Of a stretch of DNA of 64,000 bases, positions 49,875 to 60,127 are shown one piece after another (within the stretch, counting starts at the first letter, position 1; the number at the start of each line of letters is the position of its first letter). The position numbers were made by a program, and so were the translations under genes. The DNA lies in the NCBI GenBank assembly GCA_950295325.1, contig OX485806.1:4340001-4404000 (forward strand), read 5' to 3'. Source of the DNA: Polytrichum commune. Taxonomy: Eukaryota > Streptophyta > Polytrichopsida > Polytrichales > Polytrichaceae. A model generated the notes under the pieces. That model had not been told where the DNA came from. It saw nothing but the letters and a program-made list of their open reading frames with translations, and did no database searches.

Positions 49875-50097
49875 TGAGCCTCTTGGTTCTACCCTGCTCA
49901 AGAATCTTCTTGGTGCAGGGTGGGGTTTACTGGCTACCTTGCGGTGGGTGGGCTCTTGACTTTCTACCTACCTAGCTGGTTTTTTTTGTTTTTTTCTCCA
50001 TATCAAGTAGAGAGAAGATTCCACAACGGGAATCGAATCACCAACCACTCCATTCGGAAATTGGTACCTCTCCACTATCACCTGCTAGTTTAGGGTC
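49875..50097 (-). repeat. Probable tRNA-derived SINE
   Basis: On the minus strand, GCAGGTGATAGTGGAGAGGT (A-box-like) is followed about 30 nt later by TTGGTGATTCGATTCCCGTT, whose GATTCGATTCC resembles a B box. A T/C-poor body follows with AACCCCACCCTGCACCAAG and ends near 49875. The polarity and box spacing fit a SINE; there is no second copy in the window. Confidence 0.45.
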
Positions 50098-50099
50098 GT

Positions 50100-50420
50100 T
50101 ACCGACCTGAAAAAATCACACATGTAGACCCTCTCAAATTGTATTACATTGTGAAACCTACATGGTGTTTATATTTTGAGCACATAGTTCAATCTCATCG
50201 TAACATGTGTCTATTTAGTCTGATTTGTTAACTACAAGCCTTGTCATATACCGTTTATGAATATATAAAAGTGTTGAATTAAGAAGGGTGACCACATATG
50301 ACCCACATTACCTATATGCCCTCATGTCAAGCTTCAATGACATAGTTTGTTTTCACTTAAAGAGGGTTGATGTATCAAAATGTGTCTAGAATCACATTGC
50401 TATAATTGATGTATTCACTT
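50100..50420. other. Intergenic DNA, nothing recognised
   Basis: No gene or repeat was recognised. Confidence 0.4.
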
Positions 50421-50423
50421 ATA

Positions 50424-50582
50424 GCATGCCCACACTTAATGGTTTGGGTGACCAACGAACAACTCCACCAAAAGGGGCCATTTTAAGCTCCAATTTGACC
50501 AATGAGAGCCATTGGATGTAACTAGTGTTGGTAGAACCCGTTCACCAATGGCCCGCACCAGTAGGTGTGGGTGGGCTATTAC
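50424..50582 (+). repeat. Dispersed repeat, second of two copies
   Basis: Partner of 11692-11860 in the same orientation, sharing the AGCATGCCCACACTTAATGG start and the CCGCACCAGTAGGTGTGG end. Confidence 0.6.
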
Positions 50583-50589
50583 TGCCTAG

Positions 50590-51612
50590 ATAAAGTGTCA
50601 TTATGAACATCGCATGCATTGTTGATTGGCATGTTGGCTACTAAGGTTGTTCTTGTCGATCTCCAATTTGGGATGCCATCCATTGATAGTTTCAAGCTAG
50701 GCCACACCAACTGTAAGAAACATGTTGGTCGGAGTGTGGCAACTGGTCTTGTATCAAACTCATGGAATGTTGATCAAGTTCATGACATGTGTCCAACATC
50801 TGTCTCTTTACATGGTTTTCAACAGCTCGTGGGTCTATTTAGGTTGGTCACCCACTCATAAAGTTGGTCATTCTCGCGACCATCACATGCATTGGTGGCT
50901 GGAAAACTTTTGCATGTGAACCTATAAGTTAAGTTAAAGCAACATTTTTTGCACTCGTCACTTGCTAAGAAATTGCTACCAACAAAATATGTATAGAGTC
51001 TAACCTGCAGTCTAAGTGGCAGGGAGTTCCTATCAACCTGCATGTAAGTAAGTAATATGAGGATGAGTACTTGGCATGCACCGGCTAGGATTTCAGTTCA
51101 TAACCCCTATAATGTGGGTGCGGGTAAAAACCTGCTCCTCTCAAGTATGTTGTTACAATTTTCCTTTTATAAGTGTTAACAATTCTAATCGGGGGTTTCT
51201 ATTTGCCCTGAATTAGAAATTTGTACACTTATAAAGGGTGGGATGTAATTTGTTTCAATTATGTTGCTCTATAAACATGAGTTTCTAATGTTGATTTAGG
51301 GGTCATTTCAACTAGTTACAAATAGAAACACCTATGTTATGTAAGTGTTCTCCTTGTGTTTTCTTTGTGAGGGAAAGAATCAGAATAAAAATTAATAACC
51401 AAAAGGAGGGAGCCCATAATCAATCCAAATCATGTGGAGGACCTTCGTGCTTGTGAACAAAAGGTGAATTTAACTTCCATTGTAGGTGAGAGAGAAACTA
51501 CCCCTACAAAGCATGTCGCTGATGCACCGAATTCTAACAAATTCCGCCTCACGAATTTATTCACTTCTACGTTCCACGAATTTCACAATACTTCTCCGTG
51601 TCTTCCACCCTC
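50590..51612. other. Intergenic DNA, nothing recognised
   Basis: Overlapping short open stretches on both strands; none recognisable. Confidence 0.45.
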
Positions 51613-51615
51613 TTG

Positions 51616-51962
51616 CATGCATGGTTGGTCTCACAAACCTCCTCATCCCATAGACTACCCAATAGCGAGGGGGCTGGTAATTGAGCAGGATTTCGTGAGG
51701 AAGTTGGCTCTGAATTACTGTGAATTTAGAAGTGGACTTTGAACGTGGGTCATTCATTCGTGCGTACCTACTTGGAATCATGCATGGTTGGTCTAATCAC
51801 AAAGCTCTTCATCCCATAGACTACCTAACAGCGAGGGGCTGGTAATGGAGTGGGATTTGGTGAGGAAGTTGCGTTGGCTCTGAATTACTGCGAATTTAGA
51901 CTGAGAATTTAGAGGTGGACTTTGATCGTGGGTCATTCATTCGTGCGTACCTACTTGGAATC
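51616..51962 (+). repeat. Direct tandem duplication, 163-bp and 184-bp units
   Basis: Both units begin CATGCATGGTTGGTCT and end CGTACCTACTTGGAATC. The second (from 51779) carries extra bases near 51900 where GAATTTAGA is repeated. The two copies are close to 90 per cent alike, so the duplication is fairly recent compared with other repeats here. Confidence 0.9.
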
Positions 51963-52083
51963 TATCTGTGCGCTCATAGTGGTACACTGACTGCAGGCAG
52001 ATTGGCAGGCCTACTAACTATGACTGCATTCATGATGGTGTGTACATGCAAGTGGACTGCCTGCTTGCTAGCTGCTGAGGCCT

Positions 52084-52113
52084 GCCTTTGCCTTTGCCTT
52101 TGCCTTTGCCTTG
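52084..52113 (+). repeat. (GCCTTT)n microsatellite
   Basis: Five consecutive GCCTTT-type units are present. Confidence 0.9.
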
Positions 52114-52139
52114 CGGCCTTGACTTGCAGCAGCACGTAA

Positions 52140-53945
52140 GCTAGCGGCAGAGATGATCAGGCTTCGTCAGCAGATCAGAGAGGCAGGCAGCAGGAAGCCG
52201 CACAAGAACGAAAGGATGGGAAGGAGGGAGTTGGCCCAGCCCAGGGTGGCAAGTCGCTTTGACGACACTTGTTTCTCAATCACTTCGAAGGTAGACGTAT
52301 CTTAGGTGGATACAAGGTTCCACTCCACACACACTTATTGGAGGATATGAAATACCAGGATGATTAGCGAATCCAAGTTTTCTCATGTAGCTGTTTGCCT
52401 CATAAGTTTTGGAAGTCACTTAGTTATCTGATTCAGTATCAAGTGAAGGTTCTGGTGCTCGTTAAGTGGTCGTATAGGTGTCCCGTATCATGTTGACTGT
52501 TGAATCCAAAATGATTTGAGCACATGTTCCAATCTCTTTGAACGCATGTTGTTTTGGTGCCAGTTCTTAGATCCACACCTAACCACAAATTGCTGAGATA
52601 TAGATGTCCGTATTATTGTTGTGTTTGATTCAGGCATGTCTATTAATACTTCTAATGAATTGGTGATTTGTTCTTTTACAAAAAGGAGAAACATGTTTGG
52701 AAAGAGGGCATTGGGAGGAATCCATTTCGGTATAGGAATTGTGGCTAAATTATAAAAGGTTTGCATTTTCAAATGTCATATCTAGAAGCAATTAGAAATA
52801 ACTTGTCTGAAATAAGGGTCACCATCTAGACCCCTAGGTGTTGAATGTCACTTCTAAGAAAACCTGTATTTTTTTTTATTGAACCTTTTAATCTTAACTT
52901 CGATACTTATATTATGAAAGTAGCTCAGAACAATGCTTCTTAAAAACGATTGAGTAGCTCAAAACCAAGTTCAAAAGACAGTGGCCCTTATGAGTGCTAC
53001 AAATAGTTGCCAACCCGGGGAGTTGGAGTCTCCCACCGCCTCTAGGCCTCCTTTACACTACTTAGTGCTTGAGTTGAGAGCTTGAAGAAAGGTCCAACTT
53101 CCTCATTGGCAATGTGCCTCCAATTTCACTTTACACAAGGGGCTTCAAATTGATAGCATGAAGTTCTCTTCTGGACTTTATGACACTAAGATAACGCCTT
53201 GTTGGGTCCCATATGGGACAACTGTGACAAACTCTTGGTTATTTTTGACAAGCACATGGTCAAATTGTTCCCAAGCTATCCCATGAGGCATTGACAAGAG
53301 TTGGAGGTATTGGCGAGAGCTTGAGCTCTCGTTTTGTGGGTCCCAAGCCCATGGGCTCTCAAGCATTCTTTGACTTGTCATGAATATGTCACTTTGAGCA
53401 TGGTTGATTTGCATTGGCTCAAACTATAGCTTATTGAAAGCTTGAAGATTGATCAAGCTCTTAATAGATTGAGGTTTGGATGAAAACTTGTCAACTCCAA
53501 GCTGCATCAAACTCTCAAAAAATTGCAAGTTCGAACTCTCAACTTGAGCTCTAGTGTAAAGAGGGCATGAGCTAGGTTCACCCCTAAAAGCTTGGAGGTT
53601 GAAGTTTAGATCAAAGATGTATTCAAAAATAAAATTAGAGACCTTATTTGAAGTTAAATTTATACAAGAGGGACTTGTAGATCACATTCATATTGTTGGA
53701 ATAAGGGTCATTGTCCTTGATCTCCATCAAACGAATTTAAAAGGATTTTACTCCAAAAAAGTAAGTAAAGTTTCAAGTTAAGATAAAATCACTTGTTTTG
53801 GGTGTGAATGGTTTGAAATATACGTTTTAAGCTTTTGGGAAAAGTCAAAATAACAATGTCGTTGTCTTGTTGGTTTCCCCATGCTTTTGGTAAATCGTGG
53901 AACAAACTTGGGTTCCTATTCCTGCTTCCAACTATTTCAAGGTCC
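52140..53945. other. Intergenic DNA, nothing recognised
   Basis: The stretch 53000-53600 repeats words such as GAGAGCTTGA and AGCTTGAAG several times, suggesting short degenerate internal repeats, but no clear unit was found. Confidence 0.4.
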
Positions 53946-53949
53946 ATTA

Positions 53950-54483
53950 TTAAGGGTTCTTAAGATTGATTTCTATTGGTTTGTTCAAGATGGTATAGAA
54001 ATTTCTTTTGTTCAAAGTGCAAGGAAAGAAAAGAAAGGAAACAACTAAGTTGGCTTGAGAAGAATATCTTTGAATAACACTCTTAACCACTTTTTGGCTT
54101 CTTGGGCATTTAAGGGTTAAGGTGGGGGGGAGGGGGTTTTCTATGGAGATATTATCCATAGAAAGCACTTCGCTTGTGTACCAAATGCTCATAAAACCAG
54201 CTTCAAGATAGTCGCTTGGGTTTATGCACTCTAAGTTCACCTTGTTTTGGAATTTGACTTTTGTGCGTTTTTCCCACATGTAAAGTGTCACTCTAGACAT
54301 TGTGATTGACAAATTTTGGTATTCATCTAGCGCATCAGATTTGCCAATGATAAGCAACATGGTATATGCAATGATATATGACATGGTATTAAGGAGGTAT
54401 GTAGTGTTAACATGGATGCGTGATAGTAGAGAATTAGTGTAATGTGTGACCACGATTATGGAATTATAACACAAAGCCAACAT
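53950..54483 (-). CDS. Unrecognised 177-codon open frame
   Basis: This is the longest uninterrupted frame outside the GT47 locus. The peptide starts MLALCYNSIIVVTHYTNSLL, has a hydrophobic stretch around residues 35-47 (MSYIIAYTMLLII), and later includes VTLYMWEKRTKVKFQNK. I recognise no domain. In AT-rich DNA a chance frame of this length is possible. No splice context, start context or paralogue in the window supports it. Treat it as hypothetical. Confidence 0.15.
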   Translation of the reverse strand: MLALCYNSIIVVTHYTNSLLSRIHVNTTYLLNTMSYIIAYTMLLIIGKSDALDEYQNLSITMSRVTLYMWEKRTKVKFQNKVNLECINPSDYLEAGFMSIWYTSEVLSMDNISIENPLPPTLTLKCPRSQKVVKSVIQRYSSQANLVVSFLFFPCTLNKRNFYTILNKPIEINLKNP

Positions 54484-54799
54484 TGCTAGAATGACAATAA
54501 TGACAATGATGACAACGTGATGTGTGTAGTTTGAATTCTTTGATGGATTATTTCAATGTCAAAACCCATGATATATGACAGGACAATGCGACAACAAGGA
54601 GGGAGATTCAAACTGAGCACATCCATGCCCATGGGATTAATGTTTATAAGAGAGAGGGTGACGTTACGGAGGGTGACATTACGGACGTCAAGGTGTCCTC
54701 ATATGAGCCCAAAAATCATGAGAGAAGTGGCTATGACTTCGATTAGGATCTACTAATAACCATCTCACACCAAAACCGCGTGTTACATATCCTAGGAGA

Positions 54800-55340
54800 A
54801 AGTGGGCTTGTTGGGAAAGGCAGCCATTCAAGACCCATCTACCTTAATTGCTCACCGGATTAGACCATTTCCTGGTTCGATCGAGCCACTGAATCCAACG
54901 GTCCAGCTTGACTGTGGAGTGGGAGCTTGGGAAGAGGCCACAAATACAGGGCCCACACACACCTTCTTTAAGCTAGCTCCACGCTGCTCTTGCTGCGGGA
55001 TGAGCTCAGCGTGACGGCCTGCTTGTGGATCGCGTCTGGGAGCTGCGGATTTTCATGCGGGCGGGCGGGCGGGCGGGCGACCAGAAGTTTTGTCTCACCT
55101 TGGAACTCCTAGTCATCGTTCTCGAGGTTGACATGTGCAGCATTGATTCCTTCAGGGGTCAATGTAATGGTCTGCACTGGGCATGGTGCTGGAAGCTTAT
55201 CGCTAATCCCGGTTTAGTCCCGTTTAACACTACTCGGCCTCTCGGTTCATAAGGAGTTGGAGCAAGCATCGCCTCAAGAGAGGGTGACTTCCAGTGTGAT
55301 GAGGAGGAAGTTGGGAGCTTTTGGCGACGACGGTGGGTAA
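54800..55340 (+). promoter_or_regulatory. Possible gene 5' region with first exon and GTAAGT donor
   Basis: GC rises sharply from the preceding AT-rich DNA. The segment ATCCAACGGTCCAGCTTGAC near 54895 resembles words common in plant promoters. Near 55299, ATGAGGAGGAAGTTGGGAGC opens a short frame (MRRKLGAFGDDGG) that runs into GGTGGGTAAGTTATG, a strong 5' splice donor, at about 55336. No downstream coding exon could be recognised, so this may be a 5' untranslated exon, a non-coding transcript or coincidence. Confidence 0.25.
55057..55079 (+). repeat. (GGGC)n run, G-quadruplex-type motif
   Basis: Five GGG runs are each separated by one C, which satisfies the usual G-quadruplex pattern with loops of one base. 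Confidence 0.9.
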
Positions 55341-55361
55341 GTTATGGTTCTTGTTGTGTTG

Positions 55362-55404
55362 TGAGTAGAGTAGAGTAGAGTAGAGCAGAGTAGAGTAGAG
55401 TAAA
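55362..55404 (+). repeat. (GAGTA)n microsatellite
   Basis: About eight GAGTA units with one substitution (GAGCA) lie just downstream of the possible splice donor, within the putative intron. Confidence 0.9.
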
Positions 55405-55409
55405 GTGCA

Positions 55410-58400
55410 CTCTTGTTCATTCCAGGGTTAAGGATTTGAAGGTCTGCTTTCCTGTCCCAAGTTCCTGCAAGCTCATTCTCTAATTCCGCATGGGTGGGTT
55501 AAAATTGTTCAACATGCTCAATATTTGTTGCTGCTTTTGGTTGACTGCGCTTGACGTCTAAGTACAGTTTTCGCCTCAGCCAGAACCTAGTTGAGTCTGC
55601 TAGACTTGCTTCTGATGATTTGAAGTGGGTACTGTTGTTCTCACGGGACAGCAGTTCGTGAATGTCGCAGTGCACACCAGTGCTTCTGCTATCGATGTTC
55701 TTACTGTATCTTGACCAGGACCGTGTCTACCTCTCAGATGAGCATTTTAGGCCCATTTTAGGCCAAGGTATAGGTGTTCTGAGCCTTGAGGGAGGCTTGA
55801 ATAGGCTCTGCACAACCTGCATGAAGTTTTATCTTACTGGTGTTGTATAGATATTGGGGCCTCACTCACTTAGTACTCTGGTCTTATTCGGAAGCAGCCT
55901 GATGTGTGGTTTTGGAGTTGCCACTGACTTGTCTGTGCACGATTAGGGTTTGTAGCTTGATTGTACCAGTTTCTACTACTGCCAAGGAGGATTTTTGGAG
56001 GTGGAAGAATTTAATCCTGGAGGTCATGAGTGAATGTGGCGATCTGCACTCTGCTATGCACTTTGGTGCTTGGATGGTCACAACGCATGCTATTTTCCAT
56101 AGAATTAACCAGATTCCATTACGAGGATGCACATTCTGGTTGCACCACAAAGGTATGCACTATCTTGAAAGCTCAATCTTAGAATGAACGGGGAAGCTGC
56201 TTTGTTTTCTCTCCGTCTTCGTCCTATTTGGCCATTCTGGCAACAATCTTACTTTTGTGGACAGCTCCGAGAAAAGGGGGTTAGGAATGTGGTATCTTCG
56301 GTCTCCTGGCCGGGCCTGCGTCGACTGTCTGCCTGTACATATCATTCTCATGCCTCCTGCTTTCGTTTAATTTTTTTTAGGCTTCAAAGCTCCTCTCTGC
56401 CATCTAATGGCTATGCTTCCTCAAACGCTATAGTGGAGTAAGGATTGTTCCAGAAGGGTTAAAAGGACAGAAAGATTTACATATGGTGACCAAGAAATTA
56501 TTGATTAGTACTATTTAATTCTTTCTGGTTATTCACATGTAAAAACGCACAAACGATTACACACATTTTTAAGTTACTGAAGGAATGGTCTCTTGGCCTC
56601 AGGTTTTGGCAGCTACTGAGTTGATATGATGGTCCTTCATATTCTCTGATCAAATCAACATGAACAATACCATGACAACGGAATTGCATCTGTGTGTTCG
56701 GACATGCTCCTGTATGCCGCTCAAACTTGGGGCTTTAACATTCATTTATATGTGAGTGTACGTTCTGGATAGTTTGCCTGCCTGCACATTGTGCGCATCC
56801 AGGATTGTATATAGTATCTCCTTTGCAAATTCAAACATTGTAGCACATACTCCAATATTCACTGTGCTCTAAACTGATTCCTTCTGGTGGCACACAAAGA
56901 ATAGGCTAAAATGAGGTCCCAGTGACCAGGTAAATGCTCAAACTCTAATCATGGACGGAGCGGAAATGTGAGTGTTATATATACTGAGTATTGAAAGATG
57001 GGATAGACGAGGATCCAACTGAAGATGATGGGTCCAAATTCTTACACTCTGGGAATTGCATGGTCTTACCACTGGTTCTCTTCCACTTTATGGTTATATG
57101 ATTTATGAATGTGGTTTAGAATCTACCACTGCAGTAGATCTTAATATCCAAGAAACTTCTCATATCTCCAAGCACATAACTTCAAGGAACTGAGATTGCA
57201 GAGAAGTGAATCCAAGTCCGGACTTGAATCATGAACAACACTATTTTTCCAATCCATTTGGTTGGATTGATCTTCAAATTTGCTAAGAGTCAACCTCCTT
57301 TTTGAAAAGAAACTGGATATAGAGTCCGAACTATATATGGTTGTTTTGTTGGAATATTGTGTGTTCAAATCTAGCCTTAAAGTATGCTCATATATTTCAT
57401 TTGTGACCTTACCTGTAAAGACTGCTGAAGTTGTAAGACGAGATGTACATATCACAAAACTTTCTCACAATTATCTTAGGGTTATAAATCTAAATCCTAC
57501 CGACCTGTCAGCTTAACCAGATCCAACAATTGTTTTTGTAGTACACCGGTACTTGCAACAAGGGTATATGTGGGTCAATGCCACATGGTTTTAGTTATTC
57601 ATCAACTAAGTGTAGATCAACTCATTGCTATGGACTTGCTTTTCCAGCATTTTGGGGTTTGCCCCTGGTTGGTTTGCTTCTCCTTACTGAGACTGTGGCG
57701 CACTTTAGGGGCCTCCTTCCTCCATGTGTGCACACCTGCTGTTCTTTCAATTCATTCTTGGCACTACTCAATTCTAGCTGTCTCAATTGCTTTTGAAAAA
57801 AGTGCCCGACATGAATAAAAGCCTCTCAGGGATCCCCCTAAATTGAATTTTAGTTACCTACAAAAAAGTGTCATCAATTTAAAACCTGAATTTACAATTA
57901 TCATAGGTGCAGTATGTTTTATGAGTAATTTACAAATATTAATTGGATAAAGAGCATTATTACTTTTGATGCATGTGAGATTGATATCAAGAAATTTACT
58001 ATGCCAAAATTTGTTACAAAACCACTTTACACACAAAAACCATAGCACATGTCCTATATGGAATATTACACATGCAGTCTAGATCCACCACAACAGCACA
58101 AAGTACATGTGTCTGCAATTGTAATGGCTCTGTGGTTCAACTTGGTTGATCTTCATGAGGAGCACATGGGTAAAATCACTGCCCATCACTCAATAAATGC
58201 AGCACCATTCCAAAGCAAAGGACTGATACTCGATGAGAGTAAAGGACACTTGTCCACCAGGTGCAGCTTGTGAGTCTTCTGACGGCAGCCTTTAACTTCC
58301 CTAATAGGCACTGGTGACTGGAGTGTGGAAGATCCGGACATCCGAAGCCAATATCTGACTCCATGAGTCAGGACTCGTAATAAGGTTACTGTAACACTCA

Positions 58401-59505
58401 ATCGAGTCTGCAATTTGTCTTATCACGGAGAATTAACGGCTCGACATTGTACGACTAATGGCTCGTCACTATCTTACATGTACAAATTACTGTAGTCTTC
58501 TCATCAGTTTCTGCCTTCACACAAGTCGGCCTATTAGCAGCACAGATGTATATCGTGACACAGATAGACGGAAATACCACCGGACCCCAGTAGGTGGGAA
58601 GCTTTCAACAGCTTTTCTTGTCAGCTGAACCAAACTTCCAGCAGCCAGCTGTTGGGTAGTAAGGTGGGTTTGTAAGGTGTGAAGGCTGGATTATGGCAGG
58701 GATGGCAGTTCCATTTGTTCAGTCCAATGAAACAGATCCAAGGCATGATGGTACAACTGTCCCTTTAACTACATTCTGCGTATTCAAGTTCCATTCTACT
58801 TGCTGGAGTTTACCTATCCAGGTCAAACAATTGGGCACCTACATAGATATGACAGATATTGACAGTTACAATATGTGATGGGTCACTCAAAGTTAGCTTC
58901 TTTGTCCTTACATCGTTGGACACCATAGGAACACAAACTATTGATCTTAAGCCTATGCAAGACAGACTGACAGCGGAACACCAACCAGAAAAAATGAGCT
59001 TTTGAAGAACAAGGTTATGTGCCTCTAAGAATATAATCATCATACAAGCTTGTATGCACAAAAAGAAGTTGCACCTGATGACAGAGCACGCGTTATCTAT
59101 GAGTAAAAGCCATTTTTTGGACAGATAATCACTCCCACAATCCTGTCATCATGCTTGCACATTAAAATTTTCAAGTGTTTGATGATGAGCCATTTGAGCT
59201 TCTGGAGACAGAGGCATGGCTAAAAATAAATCCCATAAATGTGGAGTGCACCATCCTAACCCACACAGTGAATGTACAATTGCTACAGCCTCAAGAAGTC
59301 AGGCATTTAACAAGCAACGGCCTTGTCAGATCAAACATGTAGACATTTACACCTCTGGTGTTTGTCTCTTTATACATAATACAATGCCAATCAAAGCACG
59401 AGTTGGCAAATCACGTATACCTCTCTGACCTGAGAACTTGCAGGGCTCTGCAGCTTAATGAGCAAGGGAGGATTTGAAAGAATGTGAAGAGGAGTGTGAA
59501 ATCTC
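55410..59505. other. Less AT-rich DNA, possible transcribed region, no gene resolved
   Basis: Compared with the left of the window, this segment has higher GC and fewer repeats. An exon-like block at about 55967-56153 is bounded by ACCAG and AAAGGTATGC and stays open in one frame (KEDFWRWKNLILEVMSECGD). Another open block at 57578-57796 is hydrophobic and is followed by AATAAA near 57816. I recognise no protein family in either, so I cannot assemble a gene model. Confidence 0.3.
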
Positions 59506-59511
59506 TGCTCT

Positions 59512-59960
59512 TCAGGTACTAATTGTTTTTGATGTAAAGTGTGTTGGGTGATTTCGTGCAGAAAAATTGTGACGATGGTGATGGATATTTGCTGGCTGGC
59601 TAGTTATGAGGGATTTTATGGAGGCAGGGACCTGGAGTAGCGGCGGCGTCCGTGGAGGCCCGCCGAACTTGATGGCCGGGATCTTCCTGGCGATGGCCTT
59701 CCACACCATGTCCACAACATCATCTGGCAACGCAGGATGCTGGACTGAAATTGGCGGGCCACTTGCTGCAATTTCTCCAACATCCGTGTCCGCTTCTGGC
59801 TGTCGATGCTGCGCAGCAGGTTGATGGCGAAGCCGGGCCAGACATCGTCCGAGGAGTCTGATGAAGACGCAGAACTAAGTGAGTCCAGAAATTCCTCGAA
59901 AGCAGCCCCAAAGCAGCTCGATGTCGTCGCTTATGACCACGTGCGGGCTCGCAGTACCTG
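59512..59960 (-). pseudogene. Partial tandem copy of the GT47 gene 3' end
   Basis: The last 110 or so codons and the start of the 3' flank of the GT47 gene (about 60080-60440) are repeated here at high similarity. Matching blocks include the peptide WKAIARKIPAIKF and the DNA words TGATGGCCGGGATCTTCCTGG and CTGTCGATGCTGCGCA. The reading frame remains open only from about 59730 to the stop at 59512. Upstream, single-base differences break the frame through the part matching FINSSDALKPG and ISDDIELPYEDF. The exostosin core and the membrane anchor are absent. It is a truncated, non-functional duplicate lying in direct orientation just downstream of the intact gene. Confidence 0.85.
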
Positions 59961-60127
59961 ACGTAGCCAGGTTGATGATTAAGGATTTGAAACAATTTTA
60001 AGAGGGGGAGTGAAGAATCCTTCTTGCAGCTACAAATGTTTTTTTTGAAGCGTATTGTGTTGGTTCGTACGGAAACACTGTGGCGATGGAGACGGAGATG
60101 GAGATTTGCAGGCAGGCTAGGAGGTTG

